64,000 nucleotides of DNA from Rubrivivax sp. (GCA_016790225.1 JAEUOZ010000061.1:40575-104574), one strand, 5' to 3'. Shown: positions 9,469-18,998, numbered from the stretch's first letter. Notes: generated from the sequence alone by a model not told the origin. Numbers and translations: made by a program.

Positions 9469-10482
9469 ATGCAGATCCTCGTCACCGGCGGCGCCGGATA
9501 CATCGCCAGCCACACCGCCCTGTCCCTGATCGAGCAAGGCCATGTGCCGGTCTTGCTGGACAACTTCGTCAACAGCAAGCCGGCGGTGATCGACCGCCTG
9601 GAAGCGCTGGCCGGTCAGCGCCCGGTGCTGCTGCGCGCTGACGTGCGTGACGCGGCCTTCGTGGCGCAGGCGCTGCGCGAGCACCGCATCGAGGCCGTGA
9701 TCCACTTCGCGGCGCTCAAGGCGGTGGGCGAATCCGTGGAACAGCCGCTGGCCTACTACGACAACAACATCAACGGCACGCTCGCGCTGCTGGCGGCGAT
9801 GCGCCAGACGGGCGTGAAGACGCTGGTCTTCAGCTCCTCGGCAACCGTATACAGCGCCAGCCAGCCCATGCCGCTGAGCGAAGACGGCGCGCTGGGCGCC
9901 GTCAATCCTTACGGGCGCACCAAGCTGATGGTCGAGCAGATCCTCGCGGACGTGGCGGCAGCGGACCCGACACTGTCCTTCACCTCGCTGCGCTACTTCA
10001 ACCCGGTGGGCGCGCACCCCAGCGGCACCATCGGCGAAGACCCGCGCGGCACGCCCAACAACCTGATGCCCTACGTGGCGCAGGTGGCCGTGGGCCGGCT
10101 GCCGCGACTGCGCGTCTTCGGCAACGACTACCCCACGCCGGACGGCACTGGCGTGCGCGACTACATCCACGTCTGCGATCTGGCCGAGGGCCACGTCGCC
10201 GCCATCGACCACGGCCATGGCCGCGCCGGCTACCACGTGTTCAATCTGGGCACCGGCAAGGGCTCCAGCGTGATGGACGTGCTGGAAGCCTTCAGCCGCG
10301 CCTGCGGCAAGACCCTGCCCTATGAGGTGGTGCCGCGCCGCGCAGGCGATGTGGCCGCCTGCTGGGCGGACCCCGCCACCGCGCAGCGCGTGCTGGGCTG
10401 GACCGCAAGCCGAACGCTGGAGATGATGTGCGACGACGCCTGGCGCTGGCAGAGCCGCAACCCGCTGGGCTTTCCGGACTGA
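9469..10482 (+). CDS. galE: UDP-glucose 4-epimerase
   Basis: Extended short-chain dehydrogenase of 337 residues that interconverts UDP-glucose and UDP-galactose, supplying sugars for surface polysaccharide. It has the N-terminal NAD motif TGGAGYIASH (6-15), FAALKAVGES, the catalytic SSATVYS and YGRTK (Tyr-x-x-x-Lys), the substrate segment RYFNPVGAHPSG, and GTGVRDYIHVCDLAEGH. The ATG at 9469 places the Rossmann motif at the expected distance; the open frame upstream lacks any family similarity. It stands alone between the btu unit and nagA. Confidence 0.96.
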   Translation: MQILVTGGAGYIASHTALSLIEQGHVPVLLDNFVNSKPAVIDRLEALAGQRPVLLRADVRDAAFVAQALREHRIEAVIHFAALKAVGESVEQPLAYYDNNINGTLALLAAMRQTGVKTLVFSSSATVYSASQPMPLSEDGALGAVNPYGRTKLMVEQILADVAAADPTLSFTSLRYFNPVGAHPSGTIGEDPRGTPNNLMPYVAQVAVGRLPRLRVFGNDYPTPDGTGVRDYIHVCDLAEGHVAAIDHGHGRAGYHVFNLGTGKGSSVMDVLEAFSRACGKTLPYEVVPRRAGDVAACWADPATAQRVLGWTASRTLEMMCDDAWRWQSRNPLGFPD

Positions 10483-10607
10483 AACCGCGGCGGCGGATCG
10501 GGCCGCACCGGCTTGCCAGAGACTGGCCACCCGCGCCGAAGCGAGGCCTGGCGACAGCCCCACGGTAAGCTTGGCCGCCTGATGCGCCGCACGTCGCCCC
10601 CCGCTTC

Positions 10608-11711
10608 ATGCTCACCGGCCTGATCCTCACCCCTTCGGGTTTTGTCGAGGGCCGGCTGCGCGTGGCCGAGGGCCGCATCCTCGCCATCGACGGCGAGCCA
10701 CGCGATGAGGGGCGGGCCCGCGCCCAGCCGCTGCCGCTGCTGCTGCCCGGCTTCATCGATCTGCACGTCCATGGCGGCGCCGGCGCCGACGTGATGGATG
10801 CCGGCGAGGCCGTGCACACGCTGGCGCGGCTGCATGCGCAGCACGGCACCACCGCGCTGCTGGCCACCACGATGACGGCGCCGCTGCCCGAGATCGAGGC
10901 CGCACTGCGCGCACTGGCGCCCGCTTGCTCGGCCCAGCGGCCAGGCCAGGCCCGCGTGCTGGGCGTGCACCTGGAAGGGCCCTACATCCATCCTCAGCGG
11001 CTGGGCGCGCAGCCGCCCTTTGCACGCTTGCCGCTGCTGCAGGAGATCCTTCACCTGCATCGGCTCGCGCCCATCCGCGTGCTCACCCTGGCACCTGAGG
11101 TCGAGGGCGCGCTGCCGCTCATTCCGGCCCTGGTGCAGGCCGGCTTGCGCGTGCAGATCGGCCACAGCCAGGCCAGCTACGAGCAGGCCGTGGCCGCGCT
11201 GCAGGCCGGGGCCAGCGGCTTCACGCACCTGTATAACGCGATGAGTGCGTTGCAGCACCGTGCGCCCGGCGTGGTGGGCGCCGCACTGGCTCACGCCCGG
11301 CATGCCGAGCTGATTGCCGATGGCGTGCACGTGCACCCGGGCGCGATGCAGGTGGCACTGCGTGCCGTGCCGGGGCTGTTTGCCGTCTCCGACGCCACCG
11401 CGGCCACCGGCATGCCCGATGGCGAATACCGGCTGGGCCGCCACACAGTGACACGCTGCCGCGATGCCGTGCGCCTGCCGGACGGCACGCTCGCCGGCAG
11501 CGTGCTCACACTCGATCAAGCCCTGCGCAACCTGGTGCAGATGGGCCTTTCCGTCGCGCAGGCCTCACGCTGCACCAGCACCCACGCGGCCGATTACCTG
11601 GGCGAAGGCGAGCTGGGCCGCCTGACGCCCGGCGCGCAGGCCGATGTCGTGGCCTTGCACCCGCAGACCCTGGCGGTGCAGGGCGTGTGGGTGGCCGGCG
11701 AGGCGGTCTAG
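10608..11711 (+). CDS. nagA: N-acetylglucosamine-6-phosphate deacetylase
   Basis: Amidohydrolase-fold enzyme of 367 residues that deacetylates GlcNAc-6-phosphate in amino-sugar use and cell-wall recycling. Motifs are GFIDLHVHGGAG (metal His pair), HLEGPYIHP (metal Glu), VQIGHSQA, THLYNAMSAL, ELIADGVHVHPG and the catalytic Asp in VSDATAATGMPDGEY. No nagB, nagE or GntR regulator is beside it, which is unusual for a catabolic nag locus and leaves open a recycling role. It is convergent with the dienelactone hydrolase gene, 17 bases apart. Confidence 0.93.
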   Translation: MLTGLILTPSGFVEGRLRVAEGRILAIDGEPRDEGRARAQPLPLLLPGFIDLHVHGGAGADVMDAGEAVHTLARLHAQHGTTALLATTMTAPLPEIEAALRALAPACSAQRPGQARVLGVHLEGPYIHPQRLGAQPPFARLPLLQEILHLHRLAPIRVLTLAPEVEGALPLIPALVQAGLRVQIGHSQASYEQAVAALQAGASGFTHLYNAMSALQHRAPGVVGAALAHARHAELIADGVHVHPGAMQVALRAVPGLFAVSDATAATGMPDGEYRLGRHTVTRCRDAVRLPDGTLAGSVLTLDQALRNLVQMGLSVAQASRCTSTHAADYLGEGELGRLTPGAQADVVALHPQTLAVQGVWVAGEAV

Positions 11712-11728
11712 GAGCGGGAGCGGCGCGC

Positions 11729-12415
11729 TCAGCCCAGGTGGCGCCCGAAGAAGCGCAGCGTGCGATCCCAGGCGATGCGCGCCCAGGCCTCGTCGTACTG
11801 CGTGATGGGCAAGCGCTGCGGGCCCTGCGCGGTCTCGTTGGCGAAGCCGTGCTGCGCCAGGTAGCGGTGCCCTTCGTAGGCCACGCCGGCGGCGGCCAGT
11901 TTCTCTTCCAGCGTATCCACCGTGGCGATCGGAAACGGGTTGTCCTGCGTGGCCCAGTGGGCCATCACCGGCACGCGGATGGCCTCCGCGTTCACGTAGT
12001 CCAGCGGCGGGTAGCCGTACCAGATGACGCCGGCATCGGCCTCAGGCGCCATCTGCAGGCTCAGCACGGTGAGCGCGCCGCCCATGCAGAAGCCGGTGAC
12101 GCCGACCTTGCCGCCGCGCGCCTTGAGAAACTGAGCCGCGCCGCGGATGTCCTGCGAGGCCGCGTCGCCAAAGTCCAGACCGGTCATCAGGTGATGCGCC
12201 TCCTCGGCCTCCACCGTGCTTTTGCCTCGGTAGAGATCGGGCACCAGCGCGGTAAAGCCCGCCTGGGCCACGCGCTGCGCCACGCCGCGGATCTGATCGT
12301 TGAGGCCCCACCACTCCTGGATCACCACCACGGAGCCGACCGGCCGTTCGGCCGGGGCAAGGTAGCCGCTGACGGTCTTGCCGTCCGGGCGCTGGAACTG
12401 GATCGTCTCGGGCAT
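11729..12415 (-). CDS. Dienelactone hydrolase family protein
   Basis: Alpha/beta hydrolase of 228 residues. The start at 12415 is chosen because AGGAG lies a few bases upstream and the protein then begins with the family-typical MPETIQFQRPDG. The nucleophile is Cys110 in VTGFCMGG, with Asp158 in WATQDNPFP and His189 in AQHGFANE completing the triad; Glu34 in IQEWWGLN is also conserved. Cys rather than Ser as nucleophile is the hallmark of dienelactone hydrolase. No chlorocatechol or other aromatic-degradation gene is nearby, so the real substrate is unknown. Confidence 0.87.
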   Translation of the reverse strand: MPETIQFQRPDGKTVSGYLAPAERPVGSVVVIQEWWGLNDQIRGVAQRVAQAGFTALVPDLYRGKSTVEAEEAHHLMTGLDFGDAASQDIRGAAQFLKARGGKVGVTGFCMGGALTVLSLQMAPEADAGVIWYGYPPLDYVNAEAIRVPVMAHWATQDNPFPIATVDTLEEKLAAAGVAYEGHRYLAQHGFANETAQGPQRLPITQYDEAWARIAWDRTLRFFGRHLG

Positions 12416-12587
12416 GCGGGTCTCCTGGGGCTGTGCCGCGCGCAGGCTAACGCGCGCGGGCGCCGCTGCCATCAGGGTCAGCGCGGAGGCCGGGCCTGCG
12501 CAGCCCGGGGCCGGTGGCGGCCGGCGCGCGCCGTTCTGCTCCAATCACTCGGCCGGGCGCACCGTCCTTCGCGCTGCGGCCCTTCCG

Positions 12588-13274
12588 ATGCCAGCCTTGC
12601 AGACTCTCGAACTCAACCCCGGCCCGCCGCCTGTGGCCAGCGTCATCATCCTGCACGGCCTGGGCGCCGACGGCACGGACTTCCTGCCCCTGGCCGACGC
12701 GCTGGATCTGCGCGCCGTGGGCCCGGTGCGCTTTGTCTTTCCCCGCGCGCCGGAACGCCCCGTCACCGCCAACGGCGGCCACCGCATGCGCGCCTGGTAC
12801 GACATCGTGGCCTTCGGCGGCGCGGCCCGCGAAGACGAGGCCGGGCTGCGCGAGACCTTCGCCCAGGTCCATGCCCTGCTGGATGCCGAGCGCGCCCGCG
12901 GCCTGCCCGCGCAACGCATCGTGCTGGGCGGCTTTTCGCAGGGCTGCGCGATCACGCTGGGCGCCGGGCTGCGCTACGGCCACACCCTGGCGGGGCTGAT
13001 CGGCCTGTCCGGCTATCTGCCGCTGGCCACCACCACCGCCGCCGAGCGGCAGCCCGCCAGCCAGGCCACGCCGATCTTCCTGGGCCACGGCAGCCGCGAC
13101 GATCTGGTCCCCCTGAGCCGCGGACAAGCCGCCCGCGAAAGCCTCGCCGCCCTCGGCCACACCGTGCAATGGCAGGACTACCCGATCGAGCACACGGTGT
13201 CGATGGAGGAGGTGCGCGACGTGGAGCGGTTTCTGGTGAAGGTGCTGGGGCGGGCGCCAGGGCCGGGACTTTAG
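12588..13274 (+). CDS. Carboxylesterase (phospholipase/carboxylesterase family)
   Basis: Cytoplasmic alpha/beta hydrolase of 228 residues, close in layout to the bacterial carboxylesterase EstB. The oxyanion segment is ILHGLGADGTDF (21-32), the nucleophile is Ser117 in GGFSQG, the acid is Asp171 or Asp172 in HGSRDDLVP, and the base is His202 in IEHTVS. The ATG at 12588 gives the usual short N-terminus. It is divergent from the dienelactone hydrolase gene with 172 bases between start codons. Natural ester substrate unknown. Confidence 0.88.
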   Translation: MPALQTLELNPGPPPVASVIILHGLGADGTDFLPLADALDLRAVGPVRFVFPRAPERPVTANGGHRMRAWYDIVAFGGAAREDEAGLRETFAQVHALLDAERARGLPAQRIVLGGFSQGCAITLGAGLRYGHTLAGLIGLSGYLPLATTTAAERQPASQATPIFLGHGSRDDLVPLSRGQAARESLAALGHTVQWQDYPIEHTVSMEEVRDVERFLVKVLGRAPGPGL

Positions 13275-13374
13275 CCGCTCGGTAACCCGCCAGTAACGCA
13301 GCTCTTCCTAGGCTGCAGTTGCGCCCGATCGACATCGGGCCGCGAACTGTCATCACTCAGGAAGGGTACGAAGC

Positions 13375-15327
13375 ATGGCACTCAGGGATGGATGGAAGCG
13401 CGCGATTGCGGGCTTGGCGGTCGGTCTTGCCCTCGCGGGTTGCGGAGGAGGAGGTGGTGGTGGCGGCGACGTGCCGCCCCCTGTCGCGGCGACGACCATC
13501 GTGACGCAGCCGGCCAGTGTTGCGGTCAATGACGGCCAGACCGCAGCGTTCAGTGTGGCCGCCAGCGGGGCGGGCTTGAGCTACCAGTGGCGCCGCAACG
13601 GCACTGCCATCGACGGCGCGACCGGCGCGAGCTGGGTGACCGGCGCATTGGCGCCGGCCGACAGCGGTGCCCGCTTCTCGGTGGTGGTCAGCGGTACGGC
13701 CGGCAGTGTCACGAGCAGTGATGCCGTGCTGACCGTGAATGCCTTGGCGCCTGTGATCAGCGTGGCACCGGCAGCTGTCTCCGTGACGGCTGGGCAAGCC
13801 GCCAGCTTCAGCGTCAGCGCGGCGGGGTCGGCACCCCTGAGCTACCAGTGGTTGCGTGCCGGCGTGGCCATCGCCGGCGCGACATCTTCGAGCTACACCA
13901 CCGGCTTGCTGTCGACGGCGGACAACGGCGCGCAGATCAGCGTGCGCGTCAGCAATGCGGCCGGCAGCGTCACCAGCGCTGCTGCCGGCCTCAGCGTGAC
14001 TGCTGCGGCGCTGGCACCCGTCATCGCCACCCAGCCTGCCAATGTGACCGTGGCGGCAGGCACTTCGGCCACTTTCTCGGTAGCCATAGGCGCAGGGACT
14101 GCGCCGTTCAGCTACCAGTGGTTGCGCAATGGCACGGACATCCCGGGCGCCAATGCTTCGAGCTACACCACCGGCACACTGTCGGCCAGCGACACCGGGG
14201 CAAGTTTCCAGGTGCGCGTCAGCAACGCTGCCGGACCGGTGTCCAGCAACAGCGCCTTACTGACCGTGTCCGTCCCGCCCACGCCGAGCGCATCTACCCA
14301 GCGCCTGGCCATCGGGGGTTACCGTGTCATTGCGATCCGGGCTGACGGCAGCGTTCTGAACTGGGGCGTGAACACCGCCGGTCAGCTTGGTGGCGGCGCT
14401 GCAATCGCGGGCACATCGGCGCGACAGGTGGCGGGGACCGCGACAGCCGCCGCAGCAGGCCAGTGGGAGTCTCTGGTTCTCGGGACCGATGGTGTGGTCC
14501 GCGGCTGGGGCAGGAGCTTTGGCCCGACATCCATCATCGGCGGCGCGGTGGCCCAGATGGGCACGGATCGCCCGGATCCAGTGGCCTCCGCCTTTCCCAG
14601 CGGCATCACTCAGGTCTCGACGGCTTGGGGAGGCCTGGCAGTGGCCCTGCGCAACGATGGCACGGTCTGGCACTTGCCCGGTACGGCCACGGCGGCAGCT
14701 GGCATGTCATTCACGCAGGTGGCGCTGCAGGTGCCGGGGCTTGGCAATGTCGTACGCCTGGGTCGTGACCCCGAGAGCGAGCCATTCGCAATCACCACCG
14801 ACGGCACCTTGTTCGAGATCCAGGTGCTGGCCAGCGGCCCGACGAGCCGGCAAGCCACTGCCGTCCGTCAGACCGCGGTGACAAACGTCGCTTCGGCCAC
14901 CTGCATGCTGGGCGTCATTCCGGGCCCCAACTACGGCTGCATCGCCCTGCTGCGCGACGGAACGGTGCGCGGTTTCTCTCGCAACAGTGCCGCCTCGACG
15001 GCCATCACCGGAATCAGCGACGTGGTCGCGATCACCGGCACCTCCGGTTCCTTCCACGCCATCACGCGCGACGGCAGGCTGTGGAGCTGGGGTAGCGGCG
15101 AGCAGAGCGGTATTGCGGGCCCCGAGAACAACCGCTACGAGATGCCCACGGTCGTACCGGGGCTGACAGGCGTGCAGGAGGTCGTGGCCAACCTCGGCAC
15201 CGTGATCGTCCGTCTGGCTGACGGCAGCGTGTGGGCCTTTGGCTCCAACGACTTTGGCGTCTTCGGTGACGCTACGCAGACGCGGTCTCGCACTCCGGTA
15301 CGGGTCCCCGGGGTGAACCTGAACTGA
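13375..15327 (+). CDS. Lipoprotein with Ig-like domains and RCC1-like repeats
   Basis: A 650-residue predicted lipoprotein. A lipoprotein signal peptide ends at LALAGC, with Cys23 as lipidation site, followed at once by eight glycines. Three similar Ig-like modules follow (about 38-125, 126-212 and 213-300), each with a YQW(L/R)R core, a DxGA turn and a closing SVTS-type strand. From about 300 to the end are degenerate RCC1/alpha-tubulin-suppressor repeats (ADGSVLNWGVNTAGQLGGG, RDGRLWSWGSG, ADGSVWAFGSNDFG), which probably form a beta-propeller. AGGAAGGG lies 13 bases upstream of the ATG. The likely place is the outer membrane, facing in or out, and a ligand- or partner-binding role is inference. 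The next gene on the same strand is a large transcription regulator. Confidence 0.85.
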   Translation: MALRDGWKRAIAGLAVGLALAGCGGGGGGGGDVPPPVAATTIVTQPASVAVNDGQTAAFSVAASGAGLSYQWRRNGTAIDGATGASWVTGALAPADSGARFSVVVSGTAGSVTSSDAVLTVNALAPVISVAPAAVSVTAGQAASFSVSAAGSAPLSYQWLRAGVAIAGATSSSYTTGLLSTADNGAQISVRVSNAAGSVTSAAAGLSVTAAALAPVIATQPANVTVAAGTSATFSVAIGAGTAPFSYQWLRNGTDIPGANASSYTTGTLSASDTGASFQVRVSNAAGPVSSNSALLTVSVPPTPSASTQRLAIGGYRVIAIRADGSVLNWGVNTAGQLGGGAAIAGTSARQVAGTATAAAAGQWESLVLGTDGVVRGWGRSFGPTSIIGGAVAQMGTDRPDPVASAFPSGITQVSTAWGGLAVALRNDGTVWHLPGTATAAAGMSFTQVALQVPGLGNVVRLGRDPESEPFAITTDGTLFEIQVLASGPTSRQATAVRQTAVTNVASATCMLGVIPGPNYGCIALLRDGTVRGFSRNSAASTAITGISDVVAITGTSGSFHAITRDGRLWSWGSGEQSGIAGPENNRYEMPTVVPGLTGVQEVVANLGTVIVRLADGSVWAFGSNDFGVFGDATQTRSRTPVRVPGVNLN

Positions 15328-15554
15328 CTCAAGTCCCGCGCCGGTGACAGCTGCCGGCAAGGGCTGAGAGGCTTCTGGCAACGCAGCCGTCGGAAGGCTG
15401 GACCGGTCTTCTGATGGCTGCAGTGATGCGCCGCACCGGCCTGCGTCGGCCGAAGCGCTGCGAACTGTGGGGGTCGGCGCGGCCTGCTAGGCTCTCGATC
15501 GGAGATGGCCCGTGCGAGGCCAAAGGGGGAGGGGCCGCGGGCCACCGAATCGAC

Positions 15555-18500
15555 ATGCTGACTCTTCAATTGCTGGGCGTGCCGCAGCTGGCACGAAAGG
15601 ACGGCACGGCCGCCGTGGCCCTTGAGCGCAAAGACGCGGCATGGCTGGCAATGCTGGCGTTCGACGGCCCCTCGCCACGCGATCGACTGGCGACCTGGCT
15701 GTGGCCCGCCGTGGCTCAGAAGACCGCCAACGGGAGCCTGCGCCAGCGCATATTTCGCCTGCGCCGCAAGTTGGGCCACGAGATCGTGGATGCCGGCGAG
15801 CGTATACAGCTCCTCCCCGAAGTCAGCTACTCGTGCTTCGAGGATGACCCCTTGTTGATGCAGGGCGCAGCGCTGTTGTCGGGCATGGACTACACCGAGT
15901 GTGCCGACTTTGCCCAGTGGCTGGCCCACCAGCAGCAGCGGCGACAGCATGCCTACCGCAAGGGCCTGGAGGCCCTTGCCCAGCGGCATGAGTCGCAAGG
16001 CAGGTTGCGCGAGGCCGTGGCGGCGTGTCGTCGCTGGTGCGATGACGATCCGCTGTCCGAGCAGGCAGCCTGCCGCTTGATGGAGTTGCTGTATCTGTCC
16101 GGTGACCGTGCAGCAGCGATTGCCGAGTTCGAACGCCTGGAGCGCTTTCTCAAGGACGAGCTCAGTGCCAGGCCACAGGCTTCGACACTGCGCCTGCTGG
16201 ACCTCTTGGAGGCCGGTCGCCATCCGGACCTGCCCCGGCCGGCTGGCGTTCCCTTGGCATTGAAGCGGCCGCCACGGCTCATTGGCCGTGAGCAGCAGAT
16301 GGCCGCACTGTCGCAGGCATGGGCTCTAGGGCATGTCGCATGGATTCAGGCGCCTCCGGGTGCCGGCAAGACCAGGCTGATCGAGGAGTTTGCGCGCACC
16401 CATGCTGAATCAGGATGGTTCGTTCAGGCGCGTCCTGGCGACCAGGGAGTACCTTATGCAGTGCTCTTGCGCTGGGTCGAGTGCCTCCACAAACGTGTGC
16501 CCCTGCCCGACACCGGTCGCCCGCTGGCCCTCTGGCTGAAGAGTGAACGCAGTGACCAGCCTGCACCAAGCCCTGCGGCGCTTCACCCCGTGAGCTTGCG
16601 CCAGGAAATGGAGACCTGGCTGGAGGCCGCACAGCCCATCGCTTCGAGCACTGTCCTTGACGATCTCCAGTGGGCCGATCCTGCCAGCCTTGATCTGCTG
16701 TCGGCGCTGATCTTCAGTGATCGGACGCAAGCCATGCGTTGGGCCTGCTCGATGCGCAATGATGAGCCGGACAGTGCCCCGGTATCTGCGCTCAAGGCCC
16801 GGCTGAGCCAGGCCTGCCTGCTGCAGAACATCGAGTTGACAGCCTGGACGCCAGCCGAGATGAGCCAGCTGCTCGACTCCTTGGCGCTGCCCGGCCTGAG
16901 TGGCGAGCCATTGGCCACGCGCCTGCACCGACACGTCGGGGGCGAGCCCCTGTTCGCGCTCGAAACGCTCAAGTCACTGTCCGTGCAAGCCCTCCCGTAC
17001 AGGCCCTGCGATGGCCCGCTGCCCGTACCTTCGACTGTCAGGTCCATGATCGAGTCCCGGCTGTCGGCCTTGAGCCCGCCTGCTTTGGCACTGGCGCAGG
17101 CGGCAGCCGTGGCAGCGGCCGACTTCTCGATCGATCTCGCCACCCATGCGCTGTCCACGAGCGCCATCGCGCTGTCTGCGCCCTGGCGCGAGCTCGAAGC
17201 GGCCCAGATCTTTGCCGGCGGCGGTTTCGCCCATGATGTCCTGCGCGAAGTCACGCGGGCCGAGATTCCGGAGCCGATTGCACGGCATGCGCACGGGATG
17301 GTGGCCACCTGGCTTGCAGCGCGCGGCGCGCAGCCCGCGCGCGTGGCCCCACATTGGCAGGCGGCCGGCTGCCCGGAAGCCGCAGCCCTGTCCTGGTCTG
17401 CCGCAGCCAAGCGAGCGCGCGCGGGTGGGCGCAGTGCCGAGTGTCTGCAGTTCACCGAAGCCGGCGCGCGCGCATTCTCAGAGATCGGTGACGAGCGGCG
17501 TGCTGTCCAGCTGAAGCTGGACAACGAGGCTGTCTTCGTCAGGAGCCTGGACGCGGCGCAGCTGCGGGTGTGGGCGGACGACCTGGTCGGCAGCAGCGTG
17601 GACGACGCCCAACGGTGCTGGGCCTGCATCATCCGGGGCGATATCGAAGCACAACTGGGCCTGGGGCCGCAGGCGATGGCGTGGGCGGGCCGCGCCGAGG
17701 CGCTGTTGCCGCCCGATGACGCCGATCTCTTTCTGTCCGCCAGATGGGCACAACTGAAGGGCACGGCCTGGATACACATGGGCGAACTGAAGAAGGCGGT
17801 CTCGCTGCTCGAAGAGTGGGCGCTCAAGACCCGGCAGACGCCACTGGAGAGCCGGCTGATCGAGTTGCCGTCGACACTCGCTTACGCTCTTGACGCTGCC
17901 GGCCGAACCGAGGAAGCCTTGGCCCAATACGTTCGCTTCGGCAACCTGGCGCGGCAGCAGGGTGAACACCTCTGGGAGCAGGACAGCTATTCCGGCCGAG
18001 CAGTCGCACAAGTACTTCTCGGTGACCTGCAGGGCGCCGTGGAGTCGCAAGAAAAGGCCATCGAACTGGCGCGGCGCCACGAGTTGTCCGGCCTTGCGCT
18101 GGCCATCGATGAACAGTCCCTGGCCGCCATGTACATGGAGCAGGGGCGCTTCGGCGAAGCCCTGAACCTGCTGATGCCCGCACAGGAGGCGCTGGATCGA
18201 ACCAGCGCCGAAACGTGGGCGAACTTCGCCGTCGATCACCTGCGTCTGCTGTGGACGCTGCTGGGGCAACGTAGCCGTGCGCGGCAGCTCCTGACGCCTC
18301 GCGAAGCAGACGGGGGATCAGAGTTGGACTTGGGACAGCTGCATACGCTCTTGCGATCGGCCCTGGACTTCGGGGACGACGTGGGGCTGCTGGCTGCGCG
18401 CGTGGGCGAGCATGGCACGCAGCGCTTGCGAGCGCGGGGCCAGGTAGCCCTGGCAATCACCCTCGCTCGCTGCGAGCCGCCGAAGGCCGCCGCGCAGAGC

Positions 18501-18857
18501 TACCGCCGCATCGCGCTTCAGGCACGGGAGTGGCAGCTGCCGGCGTACGAGTTGAATGCTCAGGCCCGATGCGTACAGGCCCTGTTGGACAGCGGACAGC
18601 GTGACCAGGCTGCAGAACTGGCTGCAGAGGTTGCGCGTGACGCGCGACAGGTTCACCCTTATGACCTCTATGTGCCGCAGCTTTGGCTGAGCGTGGCTGA
18701 TGCCTTTCGCGCAACAGCCGATCTGGCCTCTGCCCAGAAAGCTGAAGAATCTGGCCGCAGCTGGGTTCAGCGGGCATCGGCCAGTCTTCCCCAGAGCTAT
18801 CGCGAGGCTTTCGAACAGTTCAACCCCATCAACCGAGCGCTGCTGACGCGCGCCTGA
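15555..18857 (+). CDS. BTAD-domain transcriptional regulator with P-loop ATPase and TPR region
   Basis: An 1100-residue signal-transduction protein. The N-terminus (1-95) looks like the winged-helix DNA-binding half of SARP/AfsR-type activators and is followed by a bacterial transcriptional activator domain (about 96-225, with the typical RRWCDDDPLSEQAACRLMEL). A STAND/AAA-like ATPase starts at RLIGREQQM, with Walker A APPGAGKT at 266-273 and a Walker-B-like VLDDLQWAD near 360-370. The remaining about 600 residues are helical and TPR-like. No LuxR-type HTH is seen at the C-terminus. The ATG at 15555 is chosen because the BTAD fold starts there (MLTLQLLG); a GGGGGAGGGG tract lies about 20 bases upstream. 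It lies 227 bases after the Ig/RCC1 lipoprotein on the same strand. Target genes and signal are unknown. Confidence 0.85.
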   Translation: MLTLQLLGVPQLARKDGTAAVALERKDAAWLAMLAFDGPSPRDRLATWLWPAVAQKTANGSLRQRIFRLRRKLGHEIVDAGERIQLLPEVSYSCFEDDPLLMQGAALLSGMDYTECADFAQWLAHQQQRRQHAYRKGLEALAQRHESQGRLREAVAACRRWCDDDPLSEQAACRLMELLYLSGDRAAAIAEFERLERFLKDELSARPQASTLRLLDLLEAGRHPDLPRPAGVPLALKRPPRLIGREQQMAALSQAWALGHVAWIQAPPGAGKTRLIEEFARTHAESGWFVQARPGDQGVPYAVLLRWVECLHKRVPLPDTGRPLALWLKSERSDQPAPSPAALHPVSLRQEMETWLEAAQPIASSTVLDDLQWADPASLDLLSALIFSDRTQAMRWACSMRNDEPDSAPVSALKARLSQACLLQNIELTAWTPAEMSQLLDSLALPGLSGEPLATRLHRHVGGEPLFALETLKSLSVQALPYRPCDGPLPVPSTVRSMIESRLSALSPPALALAQAAAVAAADFSIDLATHALSTSAIALSAPWRELEAAQIFAGGGFAHDVLREVTRAEIPEPIARHAHGMVATWLAARGAQPARVAPHWQAAGCPEAAALSWSAAAKRARAGGRSAECLQFTEAGARAFSEIGDERRAVQLKLDNEAVFVRSLDAAQLRVWADDLVGSSVDDAQRCWACIIRGDIEAQLGLGPQAMAWAGRAEALLPPDDADLFLSARWAQLKGTAWIHMGELKKAVSLLEEWALKTRQTPLESRLIELPSTLAYALDAAGRTEEALAQYVRFGNLARQQGEHLWEQDSYSGRAVAQVLLGDLQGAVESQEKAIELARRHELSGLALAIDEQSLAAMYMEQGRFGEALNLLMPAQEALDRTSAETWANFAVDHLRLLWTLLGQRSRARQLLTPREADGGSELDLGQLHTLLRSALDFGDDVGLLAARVGEHGTQRLRARGQVALAITLARCEPPKAAAQSYRRIALQAREWQLPAYELNAQARCVQALLDSGQRDQAAELAAEVARDARQVHPYDLYVPQLWLSVADAFRATADLASAQKAEESGRSWVQRASASLPQSYREAFEQFNPINRALLTRA

Positions 18858-18921
18858 ACGAACCTGCTGCCGGCAAGAACTCTTACGACCCACCCATTCG
18901 CGGTCAGACCGAACGAGTCGT

Positions 18922-18998
18922 TGGTAGGCCGTGCTGGACTTGAACCAGCGACCAAAGGATTATGAGTCCTCTGCTCTGACCAACTGAGCTAACGGCCC
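18922..18998 (-). tRNA. tRNA with CAT anticodon, probably tRNA-Ile2 (lysidine-modified)
   Basis: A complete cloverleaf on the minus strand, 77 bases with encoded CCA. The acceptor stem is GGGCCGT/ACGGCCT, the anticodon CAT is at 18962-18964 in the loop CTCATAA, and the T arm is GCTGGTTCAAGTCCAGC. CAT could mean elongator Met, but the anticodon neighbourhood GACTCATAATC with the T arm GGTCGCTGGTTCAAGTCCAGC matches the E. coli minor tRNA-Ile2, whose C34 becomes lysidine. I prefer tRNA-Ile; tRNA-Met remains possible. Confidence 0.9.

Noticed and set aside
17900..18857. C-terminal LuxR-type DNA-binding domain in the large regulator
   Set aside because: The last residues are TPR-like helices without the LuxR HTH pattern; DNA binding is expected at the N-terminus.
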